Below are positions 46,001 through 60,029 of a stretch of DNA of 64,000 bases, in pieces. Positions within the stretch are counted from its first letter, which is position 1; each line of letters begins with the position of its first letter. A program made the translations under genes and the position numbers. The stretch covers positions 3,351,202 to 3,415,201 of the forward strand of contig NW_004450328.1 in the NCBI RefSeq assembly GCF_000321225.1, given 5' to 3'. This DNA comes from Odobenus rosmarus divergens. Its lineage: Eukaryota > Chordata > Mammalia > Carnivora > Odobenidae. Below the pieces are notes generated by a model. The model saw nothing but the letters and a program-made list of their open reading frames with translations, searched no databases and had not been told where the DNA came from.

Positions 46001-49000
46001 GATGAGCTGGGCGAGCAAGTTCTGGGCCTGAAGTCCCAGGTATGGCCACCCTGGGCTTTCAGGGTGGAGCTGGAGGGGCCAGCGGCTCCCTAGCACTGAG
46101 TCACCACCCCTGACCTCAGGTGGATGCCCAGCTGCTGACCGTGCAGAAGCTGGAGGAGAAAGAGCGGGCCTTGCAGGGCAGCCTTGGGGGTGTGGAGAAG
46201 GAGCTGACGCTGCGCAGCCAGGCCCTGGAGCTCAACAAGAGGAAGGTGAGGCCAGGCCCGAGGGGAGAAAGCAACCTAGGACGGCGGCTCACAGCTGAAG
46301 CCCTCCTGTGCTGAGCCTTGTCTGCGCTGGGTTGCATTTTGGTCTCATAACAATCGTGAGATGGTGTTTGTTATTATCTGCTTTTCTCAGTGAGGAAATT
46401 GAGGGTTAGGGCAGGCAGCTGACTTGCTCAAGAAAGATTGGACCAGGAATTGGGGCTGATCTCCTTGGCTCCAGAACCCACTCTCTTGGTTAGCTGTGAA
46501 GTAGGGATGCTGGTCCCTGTCACATAGTTGTATTAAATCTCAGGAACGTCTAGGTCATGGCAGAGGCTTAAGATCAATGTTGGTTTTCATTTTCTTTCCC
46601 CTGTTGGGCTTTTTATCTTCCCTATTTAATTCATTAATTAAGGCAGTATTATTCATGCCCTTGCTATGAATCCCTGTCACTGAGTGCTGGGGAGAACCTG
46701 GAACAGGAGGGTCATACCAGAAGTGGGAACCTGCAGTCTTGAGGGCCAGATAGCCAGCGATCCCACAGGCAAAATAGGCTTCTGCAGATCCCAGTAAGTC
46801 TTGTGAGAGAAAAACAGGGGAGCCTGTCTCGGGAGCTGAATGTAAGCTGGGGCCTGAGGGGGCCACTGGAAAGAAATCAGTGTGTTGCGGGAGTTGAGGG
46901 GAGCAGAGAGAAGAGCCCCGTGGAGGCTGAAAGTTAGGAGAGAGCGTTGTGCCAGTGAAGAAGTGAGTGTGTCAGGAACTGTGGAGAACAGGAGGAGGTG
47001 AAGGTGGAGAAGGCAGGAGGCAGGACTAACTCCAGTGAAGATACTGGACTTGATCCCAAGAGCAAGAGTCACTGGAACATTTGACACAGGCATCTGTGGA
47101 CCATGGCTCCACACGCCTGACTCCCCAAGCTCAGGTGAACGGTGCCCCCCCCCCCCGTTTCCTGTCCCACCTACCTCAGGCTGTGGAAGCGGCCCAGCTG
47201 GCTGAGGATCTAAAGGTGCAACTGGAGTACGTGCAGACACGGCTGCGAGAGATCCAGCCTTGCCTGGCGGAGAGCCGGGCTGCTCGCGAGAAAGAGAGCT
47301 TCAACCTCAAGAGAGCTCAGGTGTGTGCGTGGGGCAGGGGCAGTGTGGCTCAGGGTCACTGATGTGGCCTCAGGGCGGGTGGTGCAAGAGGAGAACCCTT
47401 GCGCTTAGCCTAGCCCTTCTCCTGCTCCAGGAGGACATCTCACGGCTGCGGCGCAAGCTGGAGAAGCAGAGGAAAGTGGAGGTTTATGCAGATGCCGATG
47501 AAATCCTCCAGGAGGAGATCAAGGAGTACAAGGTGGGGCTGTGGGGCTGACTTGTGCCCCATCAACCCAGGAAGTCTTAGATGGGGAGTTGGTGAGAGCT
47601 GTAGTGGATAGTCTGGGGGCCCCAGAAATAGGTAGCAAAAAGTGGGCAGAACCCTCGTTGTGGAGAATCGAACAACTAACCAAGTATCGTACACGTACTT
47701 GTGTCAGGCACAGTGCCCGCTGGGTGTGGGAGGGCTAGGAATGAGCCTTCGTCTTAGATGTCTTGAAACTGACCGCCTGTTAGAGGAGGAAACCAAGTAT
47801 CCTGAGTGATGAGCATTGCAATAGCAGAAGCCAGGGGTGCATGGCAGCTCTGGGGGCTAGTAGGCTTCCTGGAAGTAATGTCATCCAAGGAAAATCTGAG
47901 GAATGAGGGTGAGAGGGTTCCAGCAACGGGAAAGGCAGAGGCAGAGGCCCTTCATTGAGAGTGGTGTGTTGGAGGACAGGTTGCTGGACACCGTAGTTGG
48001 AAGACAGAACGTGGGTTTTGTGGGGAGCAGGAAGGTTGGGGGCCTTGGACAGTGTCAGATCCTGAAGGGTATGGTGAGGAGATGTTGGCTTATCCCATAG
48101 GCAGTATAGAGACATCAAAGGGTTTTAAACCAGAGAGTGATGTGGTCTGATTTGCTGTTAGATTTGGTACAGAGGAGGTGAAGACTAGAAGCAGAGAAAT
48201 CTTTTAGGCTATTGGAGTCACTGAGGCAAAAATGGACAGGGAGCTAGCCTGGGGTGTTAGTGACAAGTAGAGGAGGTCAGGAGATACTCAGGAGGCAGAA
48301 GTGCTTGGACTCAGTGATGGAGTGAGGGAGAGGGAGGTATCAAGAATGCTTGCATTCCTGATTTGAGAAACGAGGGATGACAGGTGGCACATACGGGATT
48401 AGGAAGACTGTGGAGAAGCAGGTTTTGGTGGACAGTGTTGTGTCTCCAGGATATTGAAAATGAGGTACCTGTGGGAGGCTGGCTGGGAAGGCACTTGAAG
48501 CAGAGGGACTGTCTGGACGACAGGGGTTTGGGGGATTATGAGTAGAGGCAGCAGTGGGAGCTACATACAACTGTGGTCACGCAGGGAGGGTCTGTGGCAT
48601 GGGACAGGTCATTCTTTTCCCTTAGGAACCTCAAAGCTTAAATGATAGGCAGAGGAAGAGAAGCCTGTGGTTTGGCCTTGAAGGAGCAGAGGCAGCTGGG
48701 GGGCAGCCGTGGGGAGGGAGAGGAAAGTTTTCTTCAGAAGAGATGGACTTGGATGGGTGTGGTTTGATAGCTAGGGAAGAGGCGATGCTGGGGCAGTAGG
48801 CTGGGCTGGGATTTCAAGCAGGGCAGAGGAAGAATGTTGGGGAATTTGGAGTTGAGGGAACTCCTGGAGTTGGAGGTGAGATCTGGTGGCCGGTGGGAGG
48901 TTTCAGGATAGGAGAGATTTGCAAAACCTTCATAGAGAGGAGTGAGTCCAGAGACCCAGCCGGATCTCTGGATGGCATCAGGGGTGGGCCCGTTGAGGGT

Positions 49001-49608
49001 AGAGATGGCAGATTTCTAGTGGCACTGCTATGCCCATCTGTGACTTAGCAGGTGCAGATGAAGAGAAGGTAGACAGTTGGGGTTTTGCCAGAGAAGGCCA
49101 GCGGGGTGAGAGATCAAGCCCCAGGGCAGAGGAGGCCGGGCTGAGCCTGTGGGTTGTCAGCTTTGAGAGGGGAGGGGGACATGTTGCCTGCTGGCCACCA
49201 CTGAGCAGGGTAGAATTCAGACTCTGCTGCTTCCTAGTTTTGAGAGCTTGCTCGGCCTCTGAGCCTTAGTTTCCTTATCTGGAGAGTGCTCTGCCCCACC
49301 TCTCAGGGTTCCGGGGAGAGTTAGATGGATTCTGCTATGTGGTGGGCTTAGCCTGGACCACCTCCTACTGTCAGCTCGGGGTCTGGGTGCCATCAGGACT
49401 GTGCCCGAGCTGATGCCTTTGCCTGGCCCAGGCGCGGTTGACCTGCCCCTGCTGTAACACCCGCAAGAAGGATGCAGTCCTTACCAAGTGCTTCCACGTT
49501 TTCTGCTTCGAGTGCGTGCGGGGCCGCTATGAGGCCCGCCAGAGGAAGTGCCCCAAGTGCAACGCGGCCTTTGGTGCCCACGACTTCCATCGCGTCTACA
49601 TCAGCTGA
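38876..49608 (+). CDS. RNF40: RNF40 (BRE1B), E3 ubiquitin ligase for histone H2B, 1001 aa
   Basis: With RNF20 and the E2 UBE2A/B it monoubiquitylates H2B lysine 120 in the nucleus. Nineteen coding exons: 38876-39007, 39421-39588, 39723-39864, 40575-40781, 41324-41445, 41547-41693, 41787-41861, 42781-42900, 42999-43178, 43364-43499, 44339-44460, 44543-44970, 45057-45174, 45510-45659, 45827-46039, 46120-46245, 47180-47320, 47431-47532, 49432-49608 (TGA). They sum to 3006 nt, i.e. 1001 residues, the human length. The protein starts [14 protein letters not shown], has long Leu/Glu/Lys coiled coils over most of its length, a Ser/Pro/Glu-rich break in the 428-nt exon, and a C-terminal C3HC4 RING ([16 protein letters not shown], then [10 protein letters not shown], then KCPKC) with all zinc ligands present. 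The first donor (ACG|GTTCGT) is weak. Confidence 0.97.
39969..40046 (+). repeat. (CT)n(AC)n compound microsatellite
   Basis: About 47 bp of CT-rich repeat followed by about 30 bp of AC repeat with one GC interruption, in the RNF40 intron between 39864 and 40575. Likely length-polymorphic. Confidence 0.9.
42196..42394 (+). repeat. CAN-SINE in RNF40 intron
   Basis: Head GGGGGCGCCTGTGTGGCTCA, then a CT-rich body with TCCACACGTGCACACGTGCT, and a degenerate AAAATAAATCTTAGAAAAAA tail. More diverged than the youngest copies. It lies in the intron between 41861 and 42781. Confidence 0.9.
43500..44338. other. RNF40 intron, old repeat-like text
   Basis: 839-nt intron. Around 43770-43990 it shows old-repeat phrases (TTCTAGGCTTTGGGATTATG, GATCCCTGTTCCTGTGGAGG). 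Nothing else is recognised. Confidence 0.45.
45281..45485 (+). repeat. CAN-SINE immediately upstream of an RNF40 exon
   Basis: Full-length plus-strand copy with a ~20-nt A tail that ends about 24 nt before the RNF40 exon at 45510. The target-site duplication AAGAGCTAACTCT occurs at 45267-45279 and 45486-45498. Confidence 0.95.
46246..47179. other. RNF40 intron with C10 tract at its 3' end
   Basis: 934-nt intron. A run of ten C residues (about 47146-47156) is followed by a polypyrimidine stretch and the acceptor ACCTCAG at 47179. A 187-codon minus-strand frame here has no coding signature. Confidence 0.5.
47750..49010 (+). repeat. Ancient interspersed repeat-like block in the last RNF40 intron
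   Basis: Decayed block with AGAGTGATGTGGTCTGATTT, GGAGTCACTGAGGC, GATTTGAGAAACGAGGGATG and GTTGAGGGAACTCCTGGAGT. It belongs by order of phrases to the same family as the blocks at about 18.7 kb and 25.2-27.1 kb. Confidence 0.45.
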
Positions 49609-50690
49609 ACCCGTAACTCAGGGGACTCTGGAACACCCACGGACCCTGGGGGCTGTGCCTCCAGTCTCTCCCTACCCCATGTTCAGTGGCCCCTACCCTG
49701 CACTCCAGACCCTGTGGGCCCAGCCCCACTCCACCTAGTTGGTTTGGGGGTCCCAGTGCGTGCTAGTGGGGGTGAGATCCGTCAAGCTCAGTTCCATCTT
49801 TTCCCCCCAGTCAGAGCTGTAGCCTGAGGGGCACCTGCCCTGCAGGAAGGGTCTGCTCTGAGCGGAGCACTCAGCTGAGCTTCCTAGAAGCTGGCCCTAA
49901 CCCTTCGCCACAGTCTGACTCCTAGGCAGCTGTCTCCATGGGCCCATCCTAGTCCAAAGGGTGAAATCCCCCAGGCTGTGACCTCCTACCCAAGAGGAGG
50001 TTCATTACTACCTGCTTACCCACAAGTGAGGACCAAGGGTGGGCCAGTTTCCCCAGCCCCTTAACTCTGGGGCCCAGGGAGACTTTCCCAGCTTGGGTGG
50101 GGCTTCCCTCCTGTGGAGTTCCCTGGGCTCTTTGGTCTGGCTCTTATGCTAAGGGCTGAAGGAGGTACCCCCTGGGTGGGGGGCACGGTCCTCCTCTTCT
50201 GGGAAACTTTGGCTGCTGCAGTCACCTTGCCCTCATCTCAGGAGTGCTGAACGAAGATCATCAGTCATCCTCCCCCCCCATCTCTATTTCTTTCCCAAGC
50301 CCACTTACCCCACCCCCACCCCCCGCCTCATGCTTCCCAAGACTCCACTGGGTCCCCAGCCCGGACCCTGCTTTTATCCTAATGCTTTAACTGCAGTGGA
50401 GGCGGAATTTCCCAGGAGGGGAAGGGACAGACTAGCAGCTGGGCCAACTTCCAATCATTCCAGGTAGAGGAGCTTCATCTAACGCCCTGTGACTGAGCCT
50501 GTCCCCAAGATGCTTCCTGTGCTGCCTGCCCAAGCAAACTCCCATGGGTTGTGAAGGCCACAGGCAGGGGCCTGGAAGGTGGAGCTGCTGACAGGTGCAA
50601 GGGTCCATTCAGACCCATAGGCCCTGCTCTAGAGATGTCTTGTATAGGCTGTTAATTGTTATGAATAAACGTCCAACCCTCAGCCTACAC
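49609..50690 (+). other. RNF40: RNF40 3' UTR
   Basis: About 1.05 kb of GC-rich untranslated sequence from the stop codon to the poly(A) signal. No other element is recognised. Confidence 0.8.
50664..50669 (+). terminator. RNF40: RNF40 poly(A) signal AATAAA
   Basis: AATAAA in ATGAATAAACGTCC, 1056 nt after the stop codon. Confidence 0.85.
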
Positions 50691-50899
50691 TCCGAGTAGC
50701 CAGGCTTCCTGCCCTAAACGTGGTCCCAGATTTTAGCTGCTACACTTCTCCCGTCGCTGCCCTGGCTGGCATGTGAACCCCCAAGGGCCGGCGCAGAAAC
50801 CTCACCCTTCCCACCCCCAGCATCTAGTTACATTTGGATCTAACTGCCGTCTCGGATCCCAGACTGTGCTCGCGGGAGGAGCATGTCTGCAGGGAGAAA

Positions 50900-51790
50900 G
50901 CATCCTTCGTCCACCGTCGCCAACCTGCCCCTCCTGCTCCCACCCGGCCCGGCTGACCCTGCCCAGATTCCGGCTGCGCTGCCGGCCCCCTCCGAGCGGG
51001 CTCACCACGCCCCTCGCAGTCATTCGCCGCAGGGATGCTGGGAGCCTCGTGTTGGATTCCGGGAAATGTAGTCCCTTGTTAGCCCCGGGCAACAAGGTCC
51101 TCGGTGGGGTGGCTGGTTCCCGGGTTGTGCCGGCCAAAAGCAGGCCTGGACCCAATGTGCGGACTGTCCCTTCCCACCGGCTTCACCCGCCCCTCCCCCC
51201 GCGGGCGGACAGATTAGAGCAGCGCAGCGGGTGACTTCTTTTCATTGCAACTCTGTTCTCAGGAACCGCGTGTCGAGTGGTGTCTGTGGGTTCAACTTGC
51301 TATCGGGTACGCGGGCGGAGCCTTCGCTGCGGCGGTGACGGGGCTCGCGCCGGGGCCGGTACTGACCGGGCTAGGGGCCGGAGTCGGGTGCATAGTTGTG
51401 GCGGCCGCAGGCTTGGCAGTAGTCGCGCCTTCGCGGGGCCCCGCGGCCCTTTCGACGGTCGCTCCTTCGCGGGGGCCCGCGGCCTTGTCCGCCTTCGGGC
51501 CCCACTTGGCGTCCAGGGTTTCGGCGGGGTTGCAGCGGCTGGACCAGGTCGGCGTGGAGACGGAGACGCGGGCCACGGTGACTTCCGGTGCCGGGCTGGC
51601 CGCGGAGGGCACGCTCACCGAGACCCGGGCCGCGGCGGGCGATGGCATCGGGCCGTCGAGGAAGAGTCCACCGCCCAAGGGCAGCGGATGCCAGGCTGGG
51701 AAAAACGCAGCATATTGCATCATAGAGACGTGGGCAGGCTCTGAGAGGAGGGCTGCGCCCGAGCGGTCAGGGTCAGCCAATCTTCAGTGA
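50900..51790. promoter_or_regulatory. Orphan CpG island with ZNF143-like promoter elements
   Basis: GC- and CpG-rich block 0.2-1.1 kb beyond the RNF40 poly(A) signal, in the gap between two converging genes. It contains CGCAGGGATGCTGGGA (51028-51043) and, 10-15 bp on, GGATTCCGGGAAATGTAGTC (51054-51073). Both resemble parts of the ZNF143/SBS promoter motif (reverse complement ACTACATTTCCCGGAATCC). A 36-bp tandem duplication lies at 51422-51493. Overlapping open frames exist on both strands (51245-51790 plus, 51292-51780 minus), Ala/Pro-rich and unrecognised. No known gene is assigned. Confidence 0.6.
51422..51493 (+). repeat. 36-bp tandem duplication in the orphan CpG island
   Basis: Two copies of a 36-nt unit starting GTCGCGCCTTCGCGGGG and GTCGCTCCTTCGCGGGG. 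The unit is a multiple of three, so the plus-strand frame reads VAPSRGPAALST then VAPSRGPAALSA. Confidence 0.85.
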
Positions 51791-53898
51791 GCACTGTCCT
51801 CTTTCTCAGCAGTCTTCTCCACCCAGGCTCTTTCAGTAAATATTAGTAACTTAACATCATATCCACCCCCCAGATGTCTCTGTTTGGCCAGTCTCCATAG
51901 CCAGAGAAGTAAAAACTGGTGTCTAGTAGGCAATCAAACCACTTTCTCAAGCTCAAGGCCTGGGGATACAGATGCCAGAATTTCTGGGAGGCTCTGCCTT
52001 AGGGGCTGGTCAGGTCCCTTCACTCAGGAGGTTTGACTCCTGATAACCCCCAGTAGCCCCAAGTGGCCTCAGCGGCTGTGATACCCTGGGCCCCTAGGAT
52101 GGGCAGGCCAAAGTTCCTCCTGGACCAACCCTGACCTTAGCTGGCCTTGGGGTTGAGCAGATGTTGGCCTCATGGTGAAGGTGCCTGTTTTAGCCAGAAC
52201 TAGGGCTGCTGTGTGGTTGGCCACAGGGTCCAGTAGAGCATTTGACATTGACCACTCTCTTTAAAACTTCCTTGGACTGTGGTGCTCCACTCTCCTGATT
52301 GTGTTCATACTATCTTCTGCTGTCCCTGTTCCTCCAAGCCTAAGCTACACCCTCTTCTTTCTTCTCCACTACTCTCCCTGTGTCTTTATCCATGGCTTTG
52401 GCTACAGCTAAGCTGCTAAGATCCAATCCTCTAGTCCAGTTCTCCTTCCTGAGTTCCAGACCTACAAAAACACCACCATGGGGGCGGGGGGGAGGGGCAA
52501 GGTCGTCACTCTCCTCGCAGTGGTGCTCTACCCCCGGGTTCCTCAGACAAGATGCCCCACACTTCGGCTTCTGTTCTCTACCTTACCTCAGTCTCTACTC
52601 AGTGCTCTGCTGCCCACCCCGTATAATGTTATGTACTTTGTATCCCCCACCCCATTCCTGGCTCCTGCCCTCTGCCTCAGGTCACTTCCTCTGGCCAGTT
52701 TCCTGACCCTCTGCTGTGGCAGGGACTACGTCTGGGTCCACAGCCTTTTCTGCTAAGTCTCTGAACCAATCACTGTGCTCCAATGCCTGTTCTTTCCCTG
52801 AAGTCCCCTCACTTCGCTGAAGACTCCTGCGCTGGGACCAGGACAGTGGACATAGAAGGCAGGATAGCCTTCGCTGCTCACCTCCCTGGGAAAGGCAAGT
52901 CCCTTCTCCATTACCTACCACCCCACTCCCTGCTTTCCCAATGGGGACGGGGAGGGAGAGACAGCGAGCCTGCCCTGGGAGTCTAGGCCAGGGAGGCACA
53001 GAAAGAGTGGAGAGAAAGCTTCCTGGCCGGGTCAGAGGCAGGCTACAGGTTAGAACAAGTGTGGATCTCAAGTGGCTGTTCAGGGGGCCATGGCCAGGCC
53101 TAGGCCCAGGAGATGGCGCTGAGGCAAGCCTGGCACTGAGGATTCAGCAGGAGCAGCCTCGCCTGGCCAGACAGTGTGGAGCCCAGGGCAGGCCCGGGCA
53201 GGCCCAGTGCTGGGGGAGGAGAGGTTGGGTTGGGTGCAGAGCCTGCTCCCGGCCGTTCTGGTTTCCCTCACTGCCTTCCTGTGTATCTTGTGCAAGTGGC
53301 TGCCCTTCTCCAAGCCTCTCCACACAGTGAGGGCTTATGGGCTGCCTCCTGCGGTGAGATCTCCACCCATGCTTCCTCAGGGCCTAGGAGGCTCTGGTCC
53401 AGCCGTGGACTGAGTGGGCCCCCAGATGAACCAGGGGAGGTGCCACCGGCTTTTGGAACTAGATCTTCGGAGCTTTCCCTTGTGGCAGTCTGAGGAGAGT
53501 GCAGTTGTGGGGTGGTCAGAGAGGCCTCCCTAGGGCCGCACGGCTGGACCGGAGCTAGCCAGCGCCAGAATCACCGGGCAGCCACCCAGGAGTCAGCAGG
53601 TCATGCTGGTGGCAAAAGCCAGGCACCGGTTAAGACCTTGGCTCTGCCACCATCTCAGCATGTTTCTCCCCCTTTCTCTGAAGGACATGGATTTTAGCAA
53701 TCCATAAACCCTCGGACTCCTACCCTCAAGCACTGTTTGGGGATTTGAGGGCATCTGAGCGAAGAGTACAAGGGGAGCCTGGGCCTGGCTGAGCTTTGGA
53801 GGTGACACACAGACCCTGGCTCTGGGAGAGGACAAGCTCCTTTAGCTTGCTCCAGGCTTGAAAGAGAAGACAGAAAACATCTGGGAAATCTTATTCCC
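51791..53898. other. Spacer between RNF40 and ZNF629 3' ends
   Basis: Unique-looking, moderately GC-rich sequence with no SINE, LINE or recognised gene. Its scattered short open frames show no coding features. Confidence 0.5.
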
Positions 53899-53904
53899 TT
53901 TATT
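53899..53904 (-). terminator. ZNF629: ZNF629 distal poly(A) signal AATAAA (minus)
   Basis: TTTATT on the plus strand, 3.3 kb past the ZNF629 stop. A 3' UTR of this length agrees with the long transcript known for this gene. A second TTTATT at 56017-56022 could serve a shorter form. Confidence 0.65.
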
Positions 53905-56016
53905 CTCTTCAACTAATCAACATGACCACCGGTGACACAACACTGTTATTGACACACAACACTCAAAAGTGGGGCCTCTCTTCACTCCACGGGGACAAGT
54001 CAGGTTGAGTGGGGCTTCCCTAATGGGGGCAAAGGAGTCTGGGGGCTGCTCACCTCAGGAGCAGGTGTCATGAAATCCCACCTCTTGGTTGTGATGGTTT
54101 TAAGTTTCCCCACCATTCAGGATTCATGCCCAGCTCTGTCGAGTTCCCATGTGACCTCCAGAGCCATAGAGGTTTCAAGTTGCACCCTAAGCTCAGATCA
54201 GTGTCTACTCTCCCCTCTGCTTTCACCGATGACCCCGTGACCGGTCTGTTGGGCTCCTCCACCAGGGCACTTCTGAAGTCAGGCCTGCGTGGAGCTGGAC
54301 AAGAGAGTTTGGCTACACTGTGCCTTCTGGACTAAGTTCTGGTGGGCATGTGCCATGACCATCCCCTGGGCCTTTGCCTAATCTGGTCAGAGGGACTCTG
54401 GACACTGCCACCTCCCCAAGCCAGCTCCCTGCTTAGTACCTCCCAAGATGTAGCTCGCTCTGGGAGGGAAGCACCTGGGTAAAGAAGTTTGGGGAGGTGG
54501 GCAAGAGAGAACAGGTCATGCCCCAAAGGTCTCCGATTCTGCCCCTTTCCTGCTACGAAACCCCAGACCCCGACTAATCATGTCCACATCATCCATTCAG
54601 TACCGGAGCCAAGACTGCTGGCCCTCACCCATCCCTACACATGCGAGCATCCTACTACATATGCTTCACCCTAGTCCTCAATAGGCCGACGGCTGGCCTT
54701 TGACCACACTGACCACCTCCCCCCTCCCTGGACTGGCCCCAGAGCCCCAAAGGCTGCTCTCTGGGACTCTTCTGAAGACAGATTCCTCCGACCTGTTTCC
54801 GAGGGGAGCTGCTTCTAGCTTTACAAGGGGTTTGTCTCTACAACTGGTTTCTTTCTACTACCATCTTAGAAAAAAATCTGCTTTGACGTGGAGGATTGTC
54901 TCCTCTTCCTCAGTCTCCTAGGGACACCCCCTCTGTTGATGCTTCTGTCAGTAGAGATCCGGCAGGCAGGCTCCTTCTCCCCTCTCAGTAGTGCTTTCTG
55001 ACCGGGCACTTGGGTGGGCTGGGGCTTTTATGCAGATGATGACGAGGGTCTCCCCACAATTAGCCAAGGCCTACCTTTTCCTTCTCCCCAGCAGGCCTGG
55101 GCTTTTCCTCCTACAGTGTTCTAGATTTTGATCCTTTGAATTTAAGGTCATCCCTTTGGGGGCAGGAGAGATGAAAGGTGAAGGGCTTTCAGCTTTCGAG
55201 CTTTTAGATCATGGAATTAGAGGTCTCTTCCACAGCTCTGAGGAATCTGGGTCGCCCTCTCCAGGGGTGCGACTCCTGAAGGGCCCCCTCACCCGGCATC
55301 TCAGTTCTCAGACTCGAGGACCACAGTGCACAACCGGTGCGTGGGGTCCATGGGCACTTCCTTTGGACCCAGTACTGGACGGAGTCCTCTCCTTCTTTAA
55401 GGGTCTCCCGGGTTAGGGGGTAGGGTTCTTGTTACAGATGTTGCGAGAGTTTCCACTCAACCATTTCCTAGGGCAGCAGTCTCCCTCCCCCCTGCCACAC
55501 ACACCCAGTCATGTTAGGTTTGGCTGGGTTAATGAAAGAGTGTTACCGTGTGGTGTGTGAGGACAGGAGATGGGCCTGGCAGGGGAGTGGGTTTCTCATC
55601 CTTCCGTTGCTCTCTGAAGGTTTCTGGCTAAGGAGGAGGGGAGCCAAGTGGGTGGGATCTGTCCCCTCCCAAGGCCATGATCGGGCTGGGTCGTCACCAC
55701 CTCGGAGCGCTCCAAGTACCAGGGTCAGGAAGGTGGCCAAGCCTCCAGATGCTCTTCAGGGACCCATGGCCCAGTCTGTGGGGTGTTTGGACGCCCACCA
55801 CTACGTGCCAGCTGGCTCAGCCTGCCAGCAGCCTGGCTAACAGCTCAGATGAAAGAGTGAGGTTGAAAAGCAGGTTGCTGGCTAATCAGAGCACTCTATT
55901 CTGTCGACTTGTTGTCCCTCGTTGCCACAGAGAACCCACATGTGGCTCTCGTTGACTTGGAGAAGAGAAGTCTAGGGAGGATTTAACCACACACAGGCCT
56001 TGAGTCTCTGAAGGGC

Positions 56017-56022
56017 TTTATT
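56017..56022 (-). terminator. ZNF629: Possible proximal ZNF629 poly(A) signal
   Basis: TTTATT on the plus strand (AATAAA on the minus) about 1.2 kb past the stop. Whether it is used cannot be told from sequence. Confidence 0.4.
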
Positions 56023-57232
56023 CTTTGGAGGTCGACTAGCAGCGGTTCCCCCTCTCCACTGAGGACAGAATTCGAGGAAGTGAGCTGCCACGGCAGCAAG
56101 ACTGGTGGCAGTTAGATTGCAGGAGACACCTCCTGACAGTGAGACCTGAGAATGGGCAGGAGGGACCCTGCATCCCTGGAGGCCTCTCAGAGTAGAAGTC
56201 CCCCATCCTGCCTGGCTGGGGGGAGCCCTGACGGCCTGAGCTGGGATCTGCTTGCATTTGCAGCTTAACAAGCTCCTGGAAACGGGGAGGACTGGGCAGC
56301 CCCGAGTTTGCTGGGTTCCATCCGGACACGGCTCCACCTTGGTTTGCTTTCCTCAAAGCACTCTAACAGAAATCCCTCCCTGCCCCCTAATTTTTTGTGA
56401 TGGTTCCCCAGGATTCTTTAGAAGTTTCTATGCACCCCAAACTTCAGCCTTTAAAAGGGCTTGACATCACTTTTTTTTCCTTCCCCATGTTTGGGTTCTT
56501 CCTCATAAGGAATTCCGTGGGCCTCTTCCTCTAACACGCAATCACCTAAGATTGGCCTCATCCCCCAAGGAACCCCCAGGGCAGCAAGCTGAACTTTCTC
56601 TTCCTAGTTCCCTGGGTCGTTTCTTCTCTGTGGGCCTGGGGGCTCCTCATCACTTATTTTTCACCTCTCCCCACACTAGTCCCCAGCTGAGCATTTTCCT
56701 CGGTGTCATTGTCCAAGGCTTCTGGGAGAGAGGCTCCCTCCGAACTCCAGGGGAAGAGAACACTGTGGAACAAGTTCATGGGAGGCTCTTCTACACCTTC
56801 TGAGGGTCACTCCTCTCGAGTCAGTGCCATTGGATTCCCTGCACTTCCCCGACCCTATAGTTTCACAAGGATTTCGATACAGTTTTATAGGGCTGTCTAG
56901 AGACGTATTGGGACCTCTTCCTACAATTAATAGGGCTTTTATCCACTATGGTTTATAGGGTTTTTCTGCTACAGACTTAAAGAGCTTTTTTTTTCCTACA
57001 TATTTATAGGGTTTCTAACCCAACAGTTTTTCTCTACTGCCTTATTAAGTGGTTCCCACCAACAATTTTATAGGGTTTCTCATCACTGATGTAAAAGCAC
57101 TATTTTTACCCAGGGTTCTTTATCCTCCGCTTCTCTACAACCTGATAGGGTTCTCCTCCTTTCCCCACATGATTTTTGGGGAGCTCCAGTGTTCCTCTCA
57201 GGAGAGAGAGGCCCCTGGTCTCCAGACCCATT

Positions 57233-59994
<2,762 letters not shown>

Positions 59995-60029
59995 CCCAGA
60001 GCTCAGGACTGCCCAGTGTTCCAGTGACC

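Larger units (their letters stand above)
53880..57232 (-). other. ZNF629: ZNF629 3' UTR
   Basis: Non-coding sequence from the ZNF629 stop codon down to the distal poly(A) signal. It is free of SINEs. The first 400 nt past the stop hold repeated GAGAAACCCTATAAA-like motifs (plus-strand TTTATAGGGTTT) that look like decayed zinc-finger units. Confidence 0.65.

Noticed and set aside
46677..47240. 187-codon minus-strand frame in the RNF40 intron
   Set aside because: It runs antisense into an RNF40 exon and shows no domain or codon pattern of its own.
56880..57150. Microsatellite or telomere-like reading of the TTTATAGGGTTT repeats
   Set aside because: The spacing is irregular and the text around the motif extends to finger-like codons, so a tandem microsatellite does not explain it.
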